In this document: positions 1 through 6,008 of the stretch, one piece after another
How positions within the stretch are numbered: the first letter of the stretch is position 1
How the letters are laid out: each line of letters starts with the position of its first letter
Assembly: GCA_002717305.1 (NCBI GenBank)
Contig: PBDH01000028.1
Span: 1-22,423, forward strand
Length of the DNA stretch: 22,423 nt
Reading direction: 5' to 3'
Source of the DNA: Gammaproteobacteria bacterium
GTDB taxonomy: Bacteria > Pseudomonadota > Gammaproteobacteria > Pseudomonadales > Litorivicinaceae
The notes under the pieces: model-generated
What the model was told of the DNA's origin: nothing
What the model saw: only the letters and a program-made list of their open reading frames with translations
Databases searched by the model: none
Made by a program: the position numbers and the translations under genes

Positions 1-203
1 AGTGAGTTAGACAATTCCTTGATCGTCATCATGCCTTGGGTCATCTCCTGCTCGTTAGCCAGAACTGCCAAAAGAGTAAACTGGGTAGCCTTGATGCCCG
101 ATGGTTTTAAGGCATGATCAAACAATTGAGTGATCATCCGACTAGTCTTGCGAACATTAAAGCACGCACAGTTCTGCAGCCGCCTAAAATCCGTATCAAC
201 CAT
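1..203 (-). CDS. MarR-family transcriptional regulator, 5' part only (runs off the window)
   Basis: The minus strand reads from an ATG at 203 to the window edge, giving 67 N-terminal residues that begin MVDTDFRRLQNCACFNVRK. The segments 'RMITQLFDHALKPSGIKATQ' and 'FTLLAVLANEQEMT' match the first helices and the start of the winged helix in MarR-type regulators (pattern 'LTRxxDxxLxPxGLTxxQFxLL'). An AGGA ribosome binding site lies 7 nt before the ATG. The recognition helix and C-terminus are outside the window, so ligand and targets cannot be judged. The closely spaced cysteines at residues 12 and 14 could be redox-sensitive, but that is speculation. The gene follows the ssrA terminator on the same strand and seems to have its own promoter. 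Confidence 0.75.
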   Translation of the reverse strand, partial: MVDTDFRRLQNCACFNVRKTSRMITQLFDHALKPSGIKATQFTLLAVLANEQEMTQGMMTIKELSNS

Positions 204-217
204 AATCAATCCTGTTA

Positions 218-255
218 AGTGCATATACACTAAAGTAGATTTATCAGGCTATCAA
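218..255 (-). promoter_or_regulatory. Candidate promoter and operator of the MarR-type gene
   Basis: Read on the minus strand, TTGATA (250-255) and TAGTGT (227-232) are 17 nt apart, as expected for a sigma-70 promoter, although the -10 box is weak. An imperfect palindrome AGTGCATATACACT (218-231; 12 of 14 bases symmetric) covers the -10 box about 15 nt before the start codon. MarR-type proteins often repress their own gene by binding such palindromes. The -35 box touches the T-tract of the ssrA terminator. Operator function is inferred. Confidence 0.4.
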
Positions 256-281
256 AAAAAAGCTGCCCTAAGGCAGCCTTA
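254..281 (-). terminator. Rho-independent terminator of ssrA
   Basis: On the minus strand, about 11 nt after the tmRNA CCA end, there is a hairpin GCTGCC-TTAG-GGCAGC, extended by flanking A/T and G-T pairs, followed by eight T residues (254-261). This is a classic intrinsic terminator placed where ssrA transcription should end. Confidence 0.85.
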
Positions 282-291
282 GAAGTGATTA

Positions 292-650
292 TGGTGGAGA
301 CGGCGGGATTTGAACCCGCGTCCGTCAGTCCGCTGCCAAACGCTCTACATGCTTAGTCGCGTTTTTTAATTTAAGTCTGGGTCTCCCAACGCACAGGGAT
401 TGCCGTTCCGAGTCCAGTAAAAATTTAGCTTCTCAACCCCGGACAAAGCGCTGAAGCGAGTCTCTGTTTCGAACCCTGTTGATAAAGACCAGAGACGATC
501 CCCATCCAGGGTCTAGCTTATGCTGCTAGAGCGTAGTTTTCGTCGTTGGCAGTTATAGCTAACGAGTCCACAGTTGGGTTAACGAGCACTGTAGAACTAC
601 TCGGCATGCACATTTGGTTTTGTAACCGGCGTCGAATCCATATCGTCCCC
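292..650 (-). ncRNA. ssrA: Transfer-messenger RNA (tmRNA, 10Sa RNA)
   Basis: tmRNA rescues stalled ribosomes, acting first as an alanyl-tRNA and then as an mRNA that adds a degradation tag. The minus strand starts GGGGACGATATGGATTCGAC (from 650) and ends with the tRNA-like 3' domain, with a GGTTCAAATCC T-arm and encoded CCA at 292-294. The tag reading frame is at 518-550: a GCC resume codon, then AACGACGAAAACTACGCTCTAGCAGCA and TAA, giving ANDENYALAA, the same tag as E. coli. The segment 'CGACTAAGCATGTAGA' near the 3' part is also typical. Length is 359 nt, close to the 363 nt of E. coli. The mature 5' end lies 6 nt after the stop of the LysE-family gene. Its protein partner smpB lies just upstream of that gene on the same strand. 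Confidence 0.97.
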
Positions 651-656
651 TCGAAT

Positions 657-1283
657 TCAATTATTGACCATTTCGATTAAATTTGAAATCTCTTGGGTGA
701 AAATCCAGAATCCACAGAAAATTAGAAGGTATCCAATAATTCTATTGATGAGTCGAATACGGTTTGCGTCGAGTGCCCGTCTCAACGCCGTCCCGGTGAT
801 GGCGACGCATATGTATACGACAGCATCAATTCCGCCGGCGAGAGCGCCCATCGAAAGTTGTGTTTCTATCGAATGTGTCGGCTCGACGAAGGGTCCAAAT
901 ACGGCTAAGAAAAAAATCAAAACCTTCGGATTCACAACGGCGATAAAAAAACCGGCTATGAATCCTCCTTGCGTGGTCAATCGGTCGGGCAAGACCGGTG
1001 AACCGGCAGTGACCAGCTGGTACCCGAAATAAAGAAGCAGCAATAAGCCGATCAATGTAAGGGCCGTTGTGAGCTCGGGCATCGCAATTAGCAGTGCAGA
1101 AAGTCCAAAAACTGTGGTCAAGGCAAAGATTGTTATACCAAGTCCGTGCCCAAGGGCCCCACTAATACCGACCTGCATACCCCGAGCGGCTGACATTGAT
1201 AAAATCAGTAGCCATGACAAACCAGGAGAGGAGGCTCCAGCAAGACAGAGGAGGGCTAGTTTCGCCCAGTCAGCTTCTGTCAC
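657..1283 (-). CDS. LysE/RhtB-family amino-acid exporter
   Basis: The 208-residue inner-membrane protein fits the LysE/RhtB family, which exports amino acids or related metabolites by proton exchange. Family features visible are 'GASSPG' near residue 16 (usual form 'PGP'), a glycine-rich stretch 'GISGALGHGLGI' at about 39-50, and 'NPKVLIFFLAVFGPFV' at about 118-133. About six hydrophobic segments fill the length, which is normal for the family. The GTG start at 1283 shares its first base with the smpB stop codon (TAGTG), so translation is probably coupled to smpB. It lies between smpB and ssrA, which are usually closer neighbours. The substrate cannot be told from sequence. An overlapping frame on the plus strand is only a shadow. 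Confidence 0.85.
   Translation of the reverse strand: MTEADWAKLALLCLAGASSPGLSWLLILSMSAARGMQVGISGALGHGLGITIFALTTVFGLSALLIAMPELTTALTLIGLLLLLYFGYQLVTAGSPVLPDRLTTQGGFIAGFFIAVVNPKVLIFFLAVFGPFVEPTHSIETQLSMGALAGGIDAVVYICVAITGTALRRALDANRIRLINRIIGYLLIFCGFWIFTQEISNLIEMVNN
660..688 (-). promoter_or_regulatory. Candidate ssrA promoter inside the 3' end of the LysE-family gene
   Basis: On the minus strand, TTTCAA (683-688) and AATAAT (660-665, 5 of 6 matches to TATAAT) are separated by 17 nt. The predicted start would be at about 653, a few nucleotides before the mature 5' end of tmRNA, which suits a short leader removed by RNase P. The -35 match is weak (3 of 6), and ssrA could instead be read from the smpB promoter. 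Confidence 0.35.
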
Positions 1284-1759
1284 TAGCGAACCTGGTGTCT
1301 TACAGCACGTTGCTTTTCAATGTTCCACTCACGATCCCGAATGGTATCCCTTTTGTCGTGTTGCTTTTTGCCTCGCGCAAGACCGATCTTAATTTTTACC
1401 AAGGGACCTTTCCAATACATTTCCAGCGGAATACATGCATGTCCTTTCTGACTGAGAGCGCCGTGAATTGTTGCTAATTCCTTTTTATGCAAGAGTAACT
1501 TTCGGGTTCGGATTGGATCCGCTATGACGTGCGTCGAAGCAGATTCGAGCGGAGTAATTTGCGAATTCAAGAGAAACGCCTCACCATTCCGAACGATAAC
1601 GTAGGTATCACTAAGATTGGCTTTGCCCGCTCTTATAGATTTTACTTCCCAGCCGTGGAGTTGCATGCCAGCCTCGAATGTTTCATCGATCTGGTAGTCA
1701 AATCTTGCGCGTTTATTCTGCGCGATTTGGTTACTGCTGCTTTTTGATTTCTTGGCCAT
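1283..1759 (-). CDS. smpB: SsrA-binding protein SmpB
   Basis: SmpB binds the tRNA-like domain of tmRNA and places it in the A site of stalled ribosomes; it is needed for all trans-translation. The 158-residue protein has a basic N-terminus, the family segment 'NKRARFDYQIDETFEAGMQL' (15-34), 'GWEVKSIRAGKANLSDTYV' (36-54) and the basic C-terminal tail 'LARGKKQHDKRDTIRDREW' (127-145) that becomes a helix in the mRNA channel. Length is normal. No clear Shine-Dalgarno sequence precedes the ATG at 1759 (upstream bases are GC-rich), so initiation may be weak or the transcript nearly leaderless. The gene is divergent from ratA, as in many gammaproteobacteria. Confidence 0.97.
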   Translation of the reverse strand: MAKKSKSSSNQIAQNKRARFDYQIDETFEAGMQLHGWEVKSIRAGKANLSDTYVIVRNGEAFLLNSQITPLESASTHVIADPIRTRKLLLHKKELATIHGALSQKGHACIPLEMYWKGPLVKIKIGLARGKKQHDKRDTIRDREWNIEKQRAVRHQVR

Positions 1760-1795
1760 GGCGCGCGACTTTACGTATATTTGTTAATTCGTCAA
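1752..1795. promoter_or_regulatory. Divergent smpB / ratA promoter region (candidate boxes)
   Basis: The gap between the two start codons is 51 nt. For smpB (minus), TTGACG (1790-1795) and TAAAGT (1768-1773) are 16 nt apart and would start transcription only a few bases from the ATG. For ratA (plus), TTGGCC (1752-1757) and TATATT (1776-1781) are 18 nt apart, giving a leader of about 23 nt. Matches are partial, so these are candidates only. Confidence 0.3.
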
Positions 1796-1810
1796 ACGAT
1801 TGAGGAACGG

Positions 1811-2245
1811 ATGCCTAAAATTACACGAAGTGCAATAGTGTCTCATACTCCGGAACAAATGTTTGACTTGGTCAATGGCTTTGAACGTTATCCAGAATTC
1901 TTACCGTGGTGCGGCGCCGCCCGCGTTATAGAGGCCACAGACACAATAATTGTTGGAGAATTGTACATACAGAAAGGCAGTATTCGGCGATCTTTTATAA
2001 CCAAGAATACGTTGACGCCACCAGCACGAATTGATTTATCCCTCGTTGAGGGCCCGTTCAAATCGCTCAGAGGCTATTGGCTCTTTGAAGCCATTGGATC
2101 AGAAGCTTGTCGCGTCTGTTTGGACCTAGAGTTTGATTTTTCGGGACGTTTGATTAGTATCGCGTTCGGGCCTATATTCTCGCAAATTGCTGGCAGTCTG
2201 GTTAATGCATTTTGCGATCGTGCAGATCAGCTTTATGGACAATGA
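1811..2245 (+). CDS. ratA: RatA, START-like (Coq10-type) protein, ribosome association toxin family
   Basis: The 144-residue protein belongs to the polyketide cyclase/START-like family that includes E. coli RatA (YfjG) and mitochondrial Coq10. The key signature is 'RYPEFLPWC' (26-34), and the rest fits the fold: 'EGPFKSLRGYWLFE', then 'LDLEFDFSGRLISIAFGPIF' and a C-terminal helix 'LVNAFCDRADQLYG'. In E. coli RatA was reported to block 50S-30S association; the Coq10 relation suggests quinone-related lipid binding, so the native role is open. The ATG at 1811 is chosen because it has GAGGA just upstream and gives the normal family length; an in-frame TTG at 1781 would add 10 unsupported residues. 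ratB begins 3 nt after the stop. Confidence 0.93.
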   Translation: MPKITRSAIVSHTPEQMFDLVNGFERYPEFLPWCGAARVIEATDTIIVGELYIQKGSIRRSFITKNTLTPPARIDLSLVEGPFKSLRGYWLFEAIGSEACRVCLDLEFDFSGRLISIAFGPIFSQIAGSLVNAFCDRADQLYGQ

Positions 2246-2248
2246 TTC

Positions 2249-2539
2249 GTGAAGGTAAAGGTTGTTTACGCAAAGGCGGATAACCAGCACGTTATTGACC
2301 TGGAAGTTACTGAAGGCACGACCGTTTATCAGGCTGCAGAACAGTCGGGTCTGGCTGGCCTATTTCCTGAACTCGATCTTAAAACAATACCCATGGGCAT
2401 ATTTGGTGTCCTTGTTAAAAAGGCCACCACCAAGATCCTTCGTCCGGGCGACCGGGTGGAGTTGTATCGATCTTTGATAACGGATCCGAAGGAGAACCGC
2501 CGGACTCGCGCTGAAAATCAGAAACTAGGTCGTTCTTAA
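2249..2539 (+). CDS. ratB: RatB / RnfH-family ubiquitin-like protein
   Basis: The 96-residue protein matches the RnfH (UPF0125, YfjF) family, a small beta-grasp fold. Visible features are the N-terminal strand 'KVKVVYA', 'VTEGTTVYQAAEQSGL' (20-35), 'PMGIFGVLVKKA' (48-59) and the typical 'LRPGDRVELYRSLITDPKENR' near residues 64-84. The start is GTG at 2249, 3 nt after ratA, so the two genes form one unit. Although named RatB for its place in the ratAB pair, an antitoxin role is not established, and some homologues sit with rnf genes. The last 41 codons overlap the 3' end of bamE on the other strand. Confidence 0.92.
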   Translation: MKVKVVYAKADNQHVIDLEVTEGTTVYQAAEQSGLAGLFPELDLKTIPMGIFGVLVKKATTKILRPGDRVELYRSLITDPKENRRTRAENQKLGRS

Positions 2540-2810
2540 AGTTAACAATCAGATAGTTGTTTTGCTGTACGCTGCCATCGAAATCTATGCGCTCCAAATA
2601 AATCCAGCGGTTTGGATTGAACGTGTTAACTGTGATCGGTGATCCGAGGAGGAATTGAACCTGATCTCTGGTCATACCAATTTTTAAACGCTCAATCCGT
2701 TCGGTGATTAACTGGTTTCCTTGCTTAACGTGATCCTTGTAAATACCAGGGAAACTGCACCCCACTAGTAAAAGCGTGGCAAAAAGAATGTGGATGGAAA
2801 TCGGGCGCAT
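2415..2810 (-). CDS. bamE: Outer membrane protein assembly factor BamE (SmpA/OmlA lipoprotein)
   Basis: BamE is a small lipoprotein of the BAM complex, which inserts beta-barrel proteins into the outer membrane. From the ATG at 2810 the 131-residue protein has a signal peptide 'MRPISIHILFATLL' and lipobox 'LVGC', with Cys18 as the lipidated residue. The family core follows: 'VKQGNQLITERIERLKIGMT' (28-47), 'RDQVQFLLGSP' and 'RWIYLERI'. The start at 2810 has GGAAG upstream and places the lipobox correctly; a longer in-frame start at 2870 would bury the signal peptide. The gene diverges from fur, an arrangement described for omlA-fur in Pseudomonas. Its last 125 nt, coding for residues from about 91 to the end 'GSWWWPF', lie antisense to ratB. 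Confidence 0.95.
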   Translation of the reverse strand: MRPISIHILFATLLLVGCSFPGIYKDHVKQGNQLITERIERLKIGMTRDQVQFLLGSPITVNTFNPNRWIYLERIDFDGSVQQNNYLIVNFKNDLVSDFQRESGGSPSDPLSKIDTTPPGRPDEGSWWWPF

Positions 2811-2875
2811 TAATATCTTCCTACGAAAATTCTTGGCAGAATAACAAAGATGACTAGCAAATGAGTCCATTGATC
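2811..2875. promoter_or_regulatory. Divergent bamE / fur promoter region
   Basis: The 65 nt between the bamE and fur start codons must contain both promoters. TTGGCA (2833-2838, 5 of 6 matches to TTGACA) is a possible -35 box for fur, but no good -10 box follows at the right distance. No clear 19-bp Fur box is visible, so autoregulation by Fur is not supported here. Confidence 0.35.
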
Positions 2876-3298
2876 ATGCAATACGAAACCGATGAGCTAA
2901 AAAAAGTAGGTTTGAAAGCGACGTTGCCAAGAATTCATGTGTTGCAACTATTGCTTTCCAATGAAGGTGAGCATATGTCGGCTGAGGTCGTATATCGAAA
3001 ACTGCATGAATTAGGCATAGATGTAAATCTAGCAACGATTTACCGCGTCTTGACTCAATTTGAGGAGGCAGGGCTAGTGATGCGCCATCAGTTTGATGCG
3101 ACGACAAGCGTTTTTGAGTTGGAGCGTCATGATCATCATGACCATATGGTCTGTGTGCGATGCCAACGAGTTATTGAATACGTAAATCCCAAGATTGAGG
3201 CATTGCAGGAAAGTATCGCAAACGAGCATGGATGCCAAATGGTTGACCACACGCACGTTATTTATGTGATATGTCGTGAGTGTTTGGCGAAACAATAA
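2876..3298 (+). CDS. fur: Ferric uptake regulator Fur
   Basis: Fur is a metal-dependent repressor that controls iron uptake genes. The 140-residue protein shows the DNA-binding start 'ELKKVGLKATLPR' (7-19), the recognition region 'NLATIYRVLTQFEEAGLV' (51-68), the metal-binding stretch 'FELERHDHHDHMVC' (80-93) and two CXXC pairs, Cys93/Cys96 and Cys133/Cys136. The start at 2876 is preferred over the ATG at 2861 because it puts His33, Cys93, Cys96 and Cys133 at the same numbers as in E. coli Fur; ribosome binding sites are weak for both. The stop overlaps the start of the SbtA-like gene (TAATG), so the permease is probably co-expressed with Fur. The gene diverges from bamE. Confidence 0.96.
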   Translation: MQYETDELKKVGLKATLPRIHVLQLLLSNEGEHMSAEVVYRKLHELGIDVNLATIYRVLTQFEEAGLVMRHQFDATTSVFELERHDHHDHMVCVRCQRVIEYVNPKIEALQESIANEHGCQMVDHTHVIYVICRECLAKQ

Positions 3299-4263
3299 TG
3301 GAACCGAGCCCCCTTCTAGACCCCAGTGTTCTCTTTTTTATCCTCGGATTATTCGCCGGCCTCGTCCGCTCAAATCTTGAAGTGCCAGTTGCAATTGCTC
3401 GTTTTTTGTCTCTTTATTTGTTGATGGCGCTTGGTTTAAAGGGCGGATTCTCGCTTGCCGAGAGTGGATTTAATCCTGCGATCTTAAGAGATTTGATCTT
3501 CGCAATAGGGTTGGCGCTAACGATTCCATTTTTTAGTTTTGTGCTTTTGAAGCGTGTTATTGAACCGCTGGATGCACTTGCAATTTCTGCTACATACGGA
3601 TCTGTATCCGCCGTAACGTTTATCACCGCGACTCAGTTTTTGGAGACAAATGGTCTCGAATATGGCGGCCACATGGCTGCGGCGATGGCCCTCATGGAAT
3701 CTCCGGCGATCATCTTTGCAATTCTGATGGCGAATTTGTATAGGAGCCAAGAGGCGCGCAAAGAGCATGAGGGATTGTCGGCTGTTCTTAAGGAATCCTT
3801 CACGGAGGGCGCTCAGATTTTATTATTAGGTGCCATGGTGATTGGAATCATTACCGGTGGTTCTGGTGAAACGATCATGGACCCATTCACGGGCATGATT
3901 TTCAAAGGTATGCTCGCGTTCTTTCTACTGGATATGGGTGTTGCAACCGCGAAAAGGCTCACAGATTTACGTAATGTTCCCAAGCGTTTAGTATTCTATG
4001 GGGCGCTCGCGCCAATCGCGCATGCCTCTATAGCGTTATTGCTCTCTTGGGCTGGGGGTTTATCAGTTGCCAATGCCACGCTTTTGGCGGTACTGGCTGG
4101 ATCGGCATCTTATATAGCGGTTCCGGCAGTGTTGAAGAACGCCCTGCCCGAATCGAACCCGAGTCTGTACCTCGGCCTCTCCCTCGGGCTTACGTTTCCA
4201 TTTAACATAATCATGGGTATACCACTTTACTACTGGGCGGCCAATCAATTTATTGGTGGTTAG
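3298..4263 (+). CDS. SbtA-like sodium-dependent bicarbonate transport family permease
   Basis: The 321-residue, very hydrophobic protein (about ten membrane segments) resembles the SbtA family. The two-half organisation is visible: 'LLMALGLKGGFSLAES' in the first half and 'DPFTGMIFKGMLAFFLLDMG', 'APIAHASIALLL' and 'LPESNPSLYLGLSLGLTFPF' in the second, each aligning with cyanobacterial SbtA. It is about 50 residues shorter, because the long cytosolic loop between the halves is reduced to about 25 residues ('LYRSQEARKEHEGLSAVLKE'). The substrate-site segments differ: 'YGSVSAVTFITA' and 'AGSASYIAVPA' replace 'GAVSGSTMAAA' and 'ASSSDISGPP'. Bicarbonate as substrate is therefore an inference. The ATG at 3298 overlaps the fur stop. 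No SbtB (PII-like) gene is adjacent. It meets recN tail to tail with a 4-nt overlap. Confidence 0.82.
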   Translation: MEPSPLLDPSVLFFILGLFAGLVRSNLEVPVAIARFLSLYLLMALGLKGGFSLAESGFNPAILRDLIFAIGLALTIPFFSFVLLKRVIEPLDALAISATYGSVSAVTFITATQFLETNGLEYGGHMAAAMALMESPAIIFAILMANLYRSQEARKEHEGLSAVLKESFTEGAQILLLGAMVIGIITGGSGETIMDPFTGMIFKGMLAFFLLDMGVATAKRLTDLRNVPKRLVFYGALAPIAHASIALLLSWAGGLSVANATLLAVLAGSASYIAVPAVLKNALPESNPSLYLGLSLGLTFPFNIIMGIPLYYWAANQFIGG

Positions 4264-5918
4264 CCACGGAGTAATTCAGCCGCCGCAAGGCGAGTGCTGT
4301 CGGTGATAAAGTGCCCTCCCAACATTCTGGCAATTTCGTTGATGCGCTGCTCGCGATCGAGCAAGTATGCTTTTGAAATCGTGACATCTGAATCTGTTTT
4401 TTTCTGCACATGTAGATGTTGGTCAGCCTGGCCAGCGACTTGTGGCTGGTGGGTGACCACCAAAACCTGTGAATTACTAGCAAGTTCGGTGAGTAGGTTG
4501 CCAACCTTGGCCGCAGTCTTCCCCCCGATACCAACGTCCACCTCGTCAAAAACTAGAGTCGGCGTGGCTAATCTGGTCGCTGCTATGACCTGAATGGCAA
4601 GACTTACCCTTGACAACTCGCCACCCGACGCGATTTTTGAAAGCGGCCCACCTTGTTGTCCGGGATTTGGCTGAAAGAAAAACTGAATTATCTCGGCGCC
4701 AGTCGCTTTAAGTGTGTCATTTGGGATCAATTTAACCTCAAACGTACCATGCTCCATGCCAAGTCCATGGAAGTTGGTGGTTACCTGTCGAGAAAGTTGT
4801 TCCGCTGCAGCCGATCGAATCGCGGTTAACTCAGAGGCTCGCTGTTGAGCAACTGCGTCAAGTTGTGCGACTTTGCTTTCAAGCATTGGGATACGGTCAC
4901 TAGCTTCTGCAATACCCTCGAGGCGCGACTTCAGGCTTTCATGATGTTGAACTAGGTGCCCTGGTTCGACCTTATGTTTACGAGCAAGGTCAAATATCTG
5001 AGCAAGACGGTCTTCAACGAACTGAAGACGCTCTGGGTCGATCTCAAATTGATCTCGTGCGTGCTGTATTTCGTTTCTAGCCTCGCCCAGCGCAATAGCC
5101 GCTTCGTCGAGTAAAATGGAAGCATTCTGGAGTCGGCTATAACCGTCTGCAATTTGGTTAACATTGGTCAGCAACCGCTCGGTGTGATTGATGATACCGC
5201 CATTGTCGTCTCCTGCCAGTAGCGCGAGCGATTGCTCTGTTACGCGAATAAATGTATCGCCAGATGCAAGTTGACGCTGCTCTTGATCGAGCTGCTCGAA
5301 CTCACCATCTTTGAGGTTTAAGGAATTGAGTTCTTCAACTTGAAAAGCTAACAGCTCCCTTTCCGTGTCTGCTCTTGATGCGTCGGTCTTCAGGGTCTGC
5401 AAAGCGGATAACGCGCTTGTCCACTCATAGTAAGCAGTTTCAAATGTAGTAAGGGTCTGGCTCTGATCTGCAAACTCGTCGAGTAATTCAAGCTGATGTT
5501 TAGGTTGTAACAATTTTTGGTTTGCATGCTGCGTGTGCATCAAAACCAGCTGTTCAGATAATTCTCTCAGTTGCGACGTTGAGATAGGAGTGCCATTCAC
5601 GTATGCCTTTGATCTGCCCTCAGAGGTCAGCGTACGTCGAAGTACTAACTCATCGTCCTGATCGAGCTCGTTTACGCGGAGCCAATTTTTTGCAGACGGC
5701 AAGCGCGCGATATCAAACTCTGCGATAATTTGAGCCCTTTCCGTCCCGGCGCGCACAAGTCCAGTGTCGGCGCGGGCGCCGAGTGCGAGCTCAAGGGCAT
5801 CGAGAATCAGCGATTTACCTGCCCCTGTATCACCAGTCACAGCAATACAGCCTCCGGTCAACTCTAAGTCAACCGAAGCTAGCGTAGCTAAATTTTTTAC
5901 ATTCAGTTGTAAGAGCAT
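4260..5918 (-). CDS. recN: DNA repair protein RecN
   Basis: RecN is an SMC-like ATPase that acts early in double-strand break repair and helps RecA. The 552-residue protein has the Walker A motif 'GDTGAGKS' (29-36), a long central helical coiled-coil region, the ABC signature 'SGGELSRVSLAIQ' (from 431), Walker B 'LVFDEVDVGIGG' (from 455) and the switch histidine segment 'VVTHQPQVA' (about 487). Length is normal for the family (553 in E. coli). The gene diverges from grpE. A TATAAG box on the minus strand (5950-5955) overlaps the grpE -10 region and could serve recN. Unlike E. coli recN, no CTGT-N8-ACAG LexA box is visible upstream, so SOS control is not supported. Confidence 0.97.
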   Translation of the reverse strand: MLLQLNVKNLATLASVDLELTGGCIAVTGDTGAGKSLILDALELALGARADTGLVRAGTERAQIIAEFDIARLPSAKNWLRVNELDQDDELVLRRTLTSEGRSKAYVNGTPISTSQLRELSEQLVLMHTQHANQKLLQPKHQLELLDEFADQSQTLTTFETAYYEWTSALSALQTLKTDASRADTERELLAFQVEELNSLNLKDGEFEQLDQEQRQLASGDTFIRVTEQSLALLAGDDNGGIINHTERLLTNVNQIADGYSRLQNASILLDEAAIALGEARNEIQHARDQFEIDPERLQFVEDRLAQIFDLARKHKVEPGHLVQHHESLKSRLEGIAEASDRIPMLESKVAQLDAVAQQRASELTAIRSAAAEQLSRQVTTNFHGLGMEHGTFEVKLIPNDTLKATGAEIIQFFFQPNPGQQGGPLSKIASGGELSRVSLAIQVIAATRLATPTLVFDEVDVGIGGKTAAKVGNLLTELASNSQVLVVTHQPQVAGQADQHLHVQKKTDSDVTISKAYLLDREQRINEIARMLGGHFITDSTRLAAAELLRG

Positions 5919-5929
5919 TTATCTGTCTG

Positions 5930-5956
5930 TTGAAACTCGACGATCTGACCTTATAC
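5930..5956 (+). promoter_or_regulatory. Candidate heat-shock (sigma-32) promoter of grpE-dnaK-dnaJ
   Basis: TTGAAA (5930-5935) is followed after 13 nt by CCTTATAC (5949-5956), which fits the sigma-32 pattern CTTGAAA-N11-16-CCCCATNT with a good -35 and a partial -10. TATACA at 5952-5957 is also 16 nt from the -35, so a sigma-70 promoter is possible at the same place. The opposite strand gives TATAAG here for recN, so the two divergent promoters would overlap. Confidence 0.5.
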
Positions 5957-5998
5957 ATGCGTTGCTCGGGTAGTGTATCTCACTCGCAGGGCAAACAT

Positions 5999-6005
5999 GG
6001 AGGAG
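5999..6005 (+). promoter_or_regulatory. Strong ribosome binding site that fixes the grpE start
   Basis: GGAGGAG at 5999-6005 lies a few bases before the ATG at 6009. It decides for this start over the ATG at 5997, which the site itself overlaps, and over the in-frame start at 5973. Confidence 0.75.
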
Positions 6006-6008
6006 AAT

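Noticed and set aside
664..1032. 122-codon plus-strand frame opposite the LysE-family gene
   Set aside because: It is the shadow of a clear membrane protein on the minus strand, resembles no family and has no ribosome binding site.
5897..5912. Inverted repeat TTACA-N6-TGTAA at the start of recN
   Set aside because: It lies within recN codons 3-8, has short arms and does not match a known operator such as the LexA box.
5919..5996. SOS (LexA) box upstream of recN
   Set aside because: I looked for CTGT-N8-ACAG on both strands. CTGT occurs twice near 5923-5931, but no partner ACAG is at the right distance.
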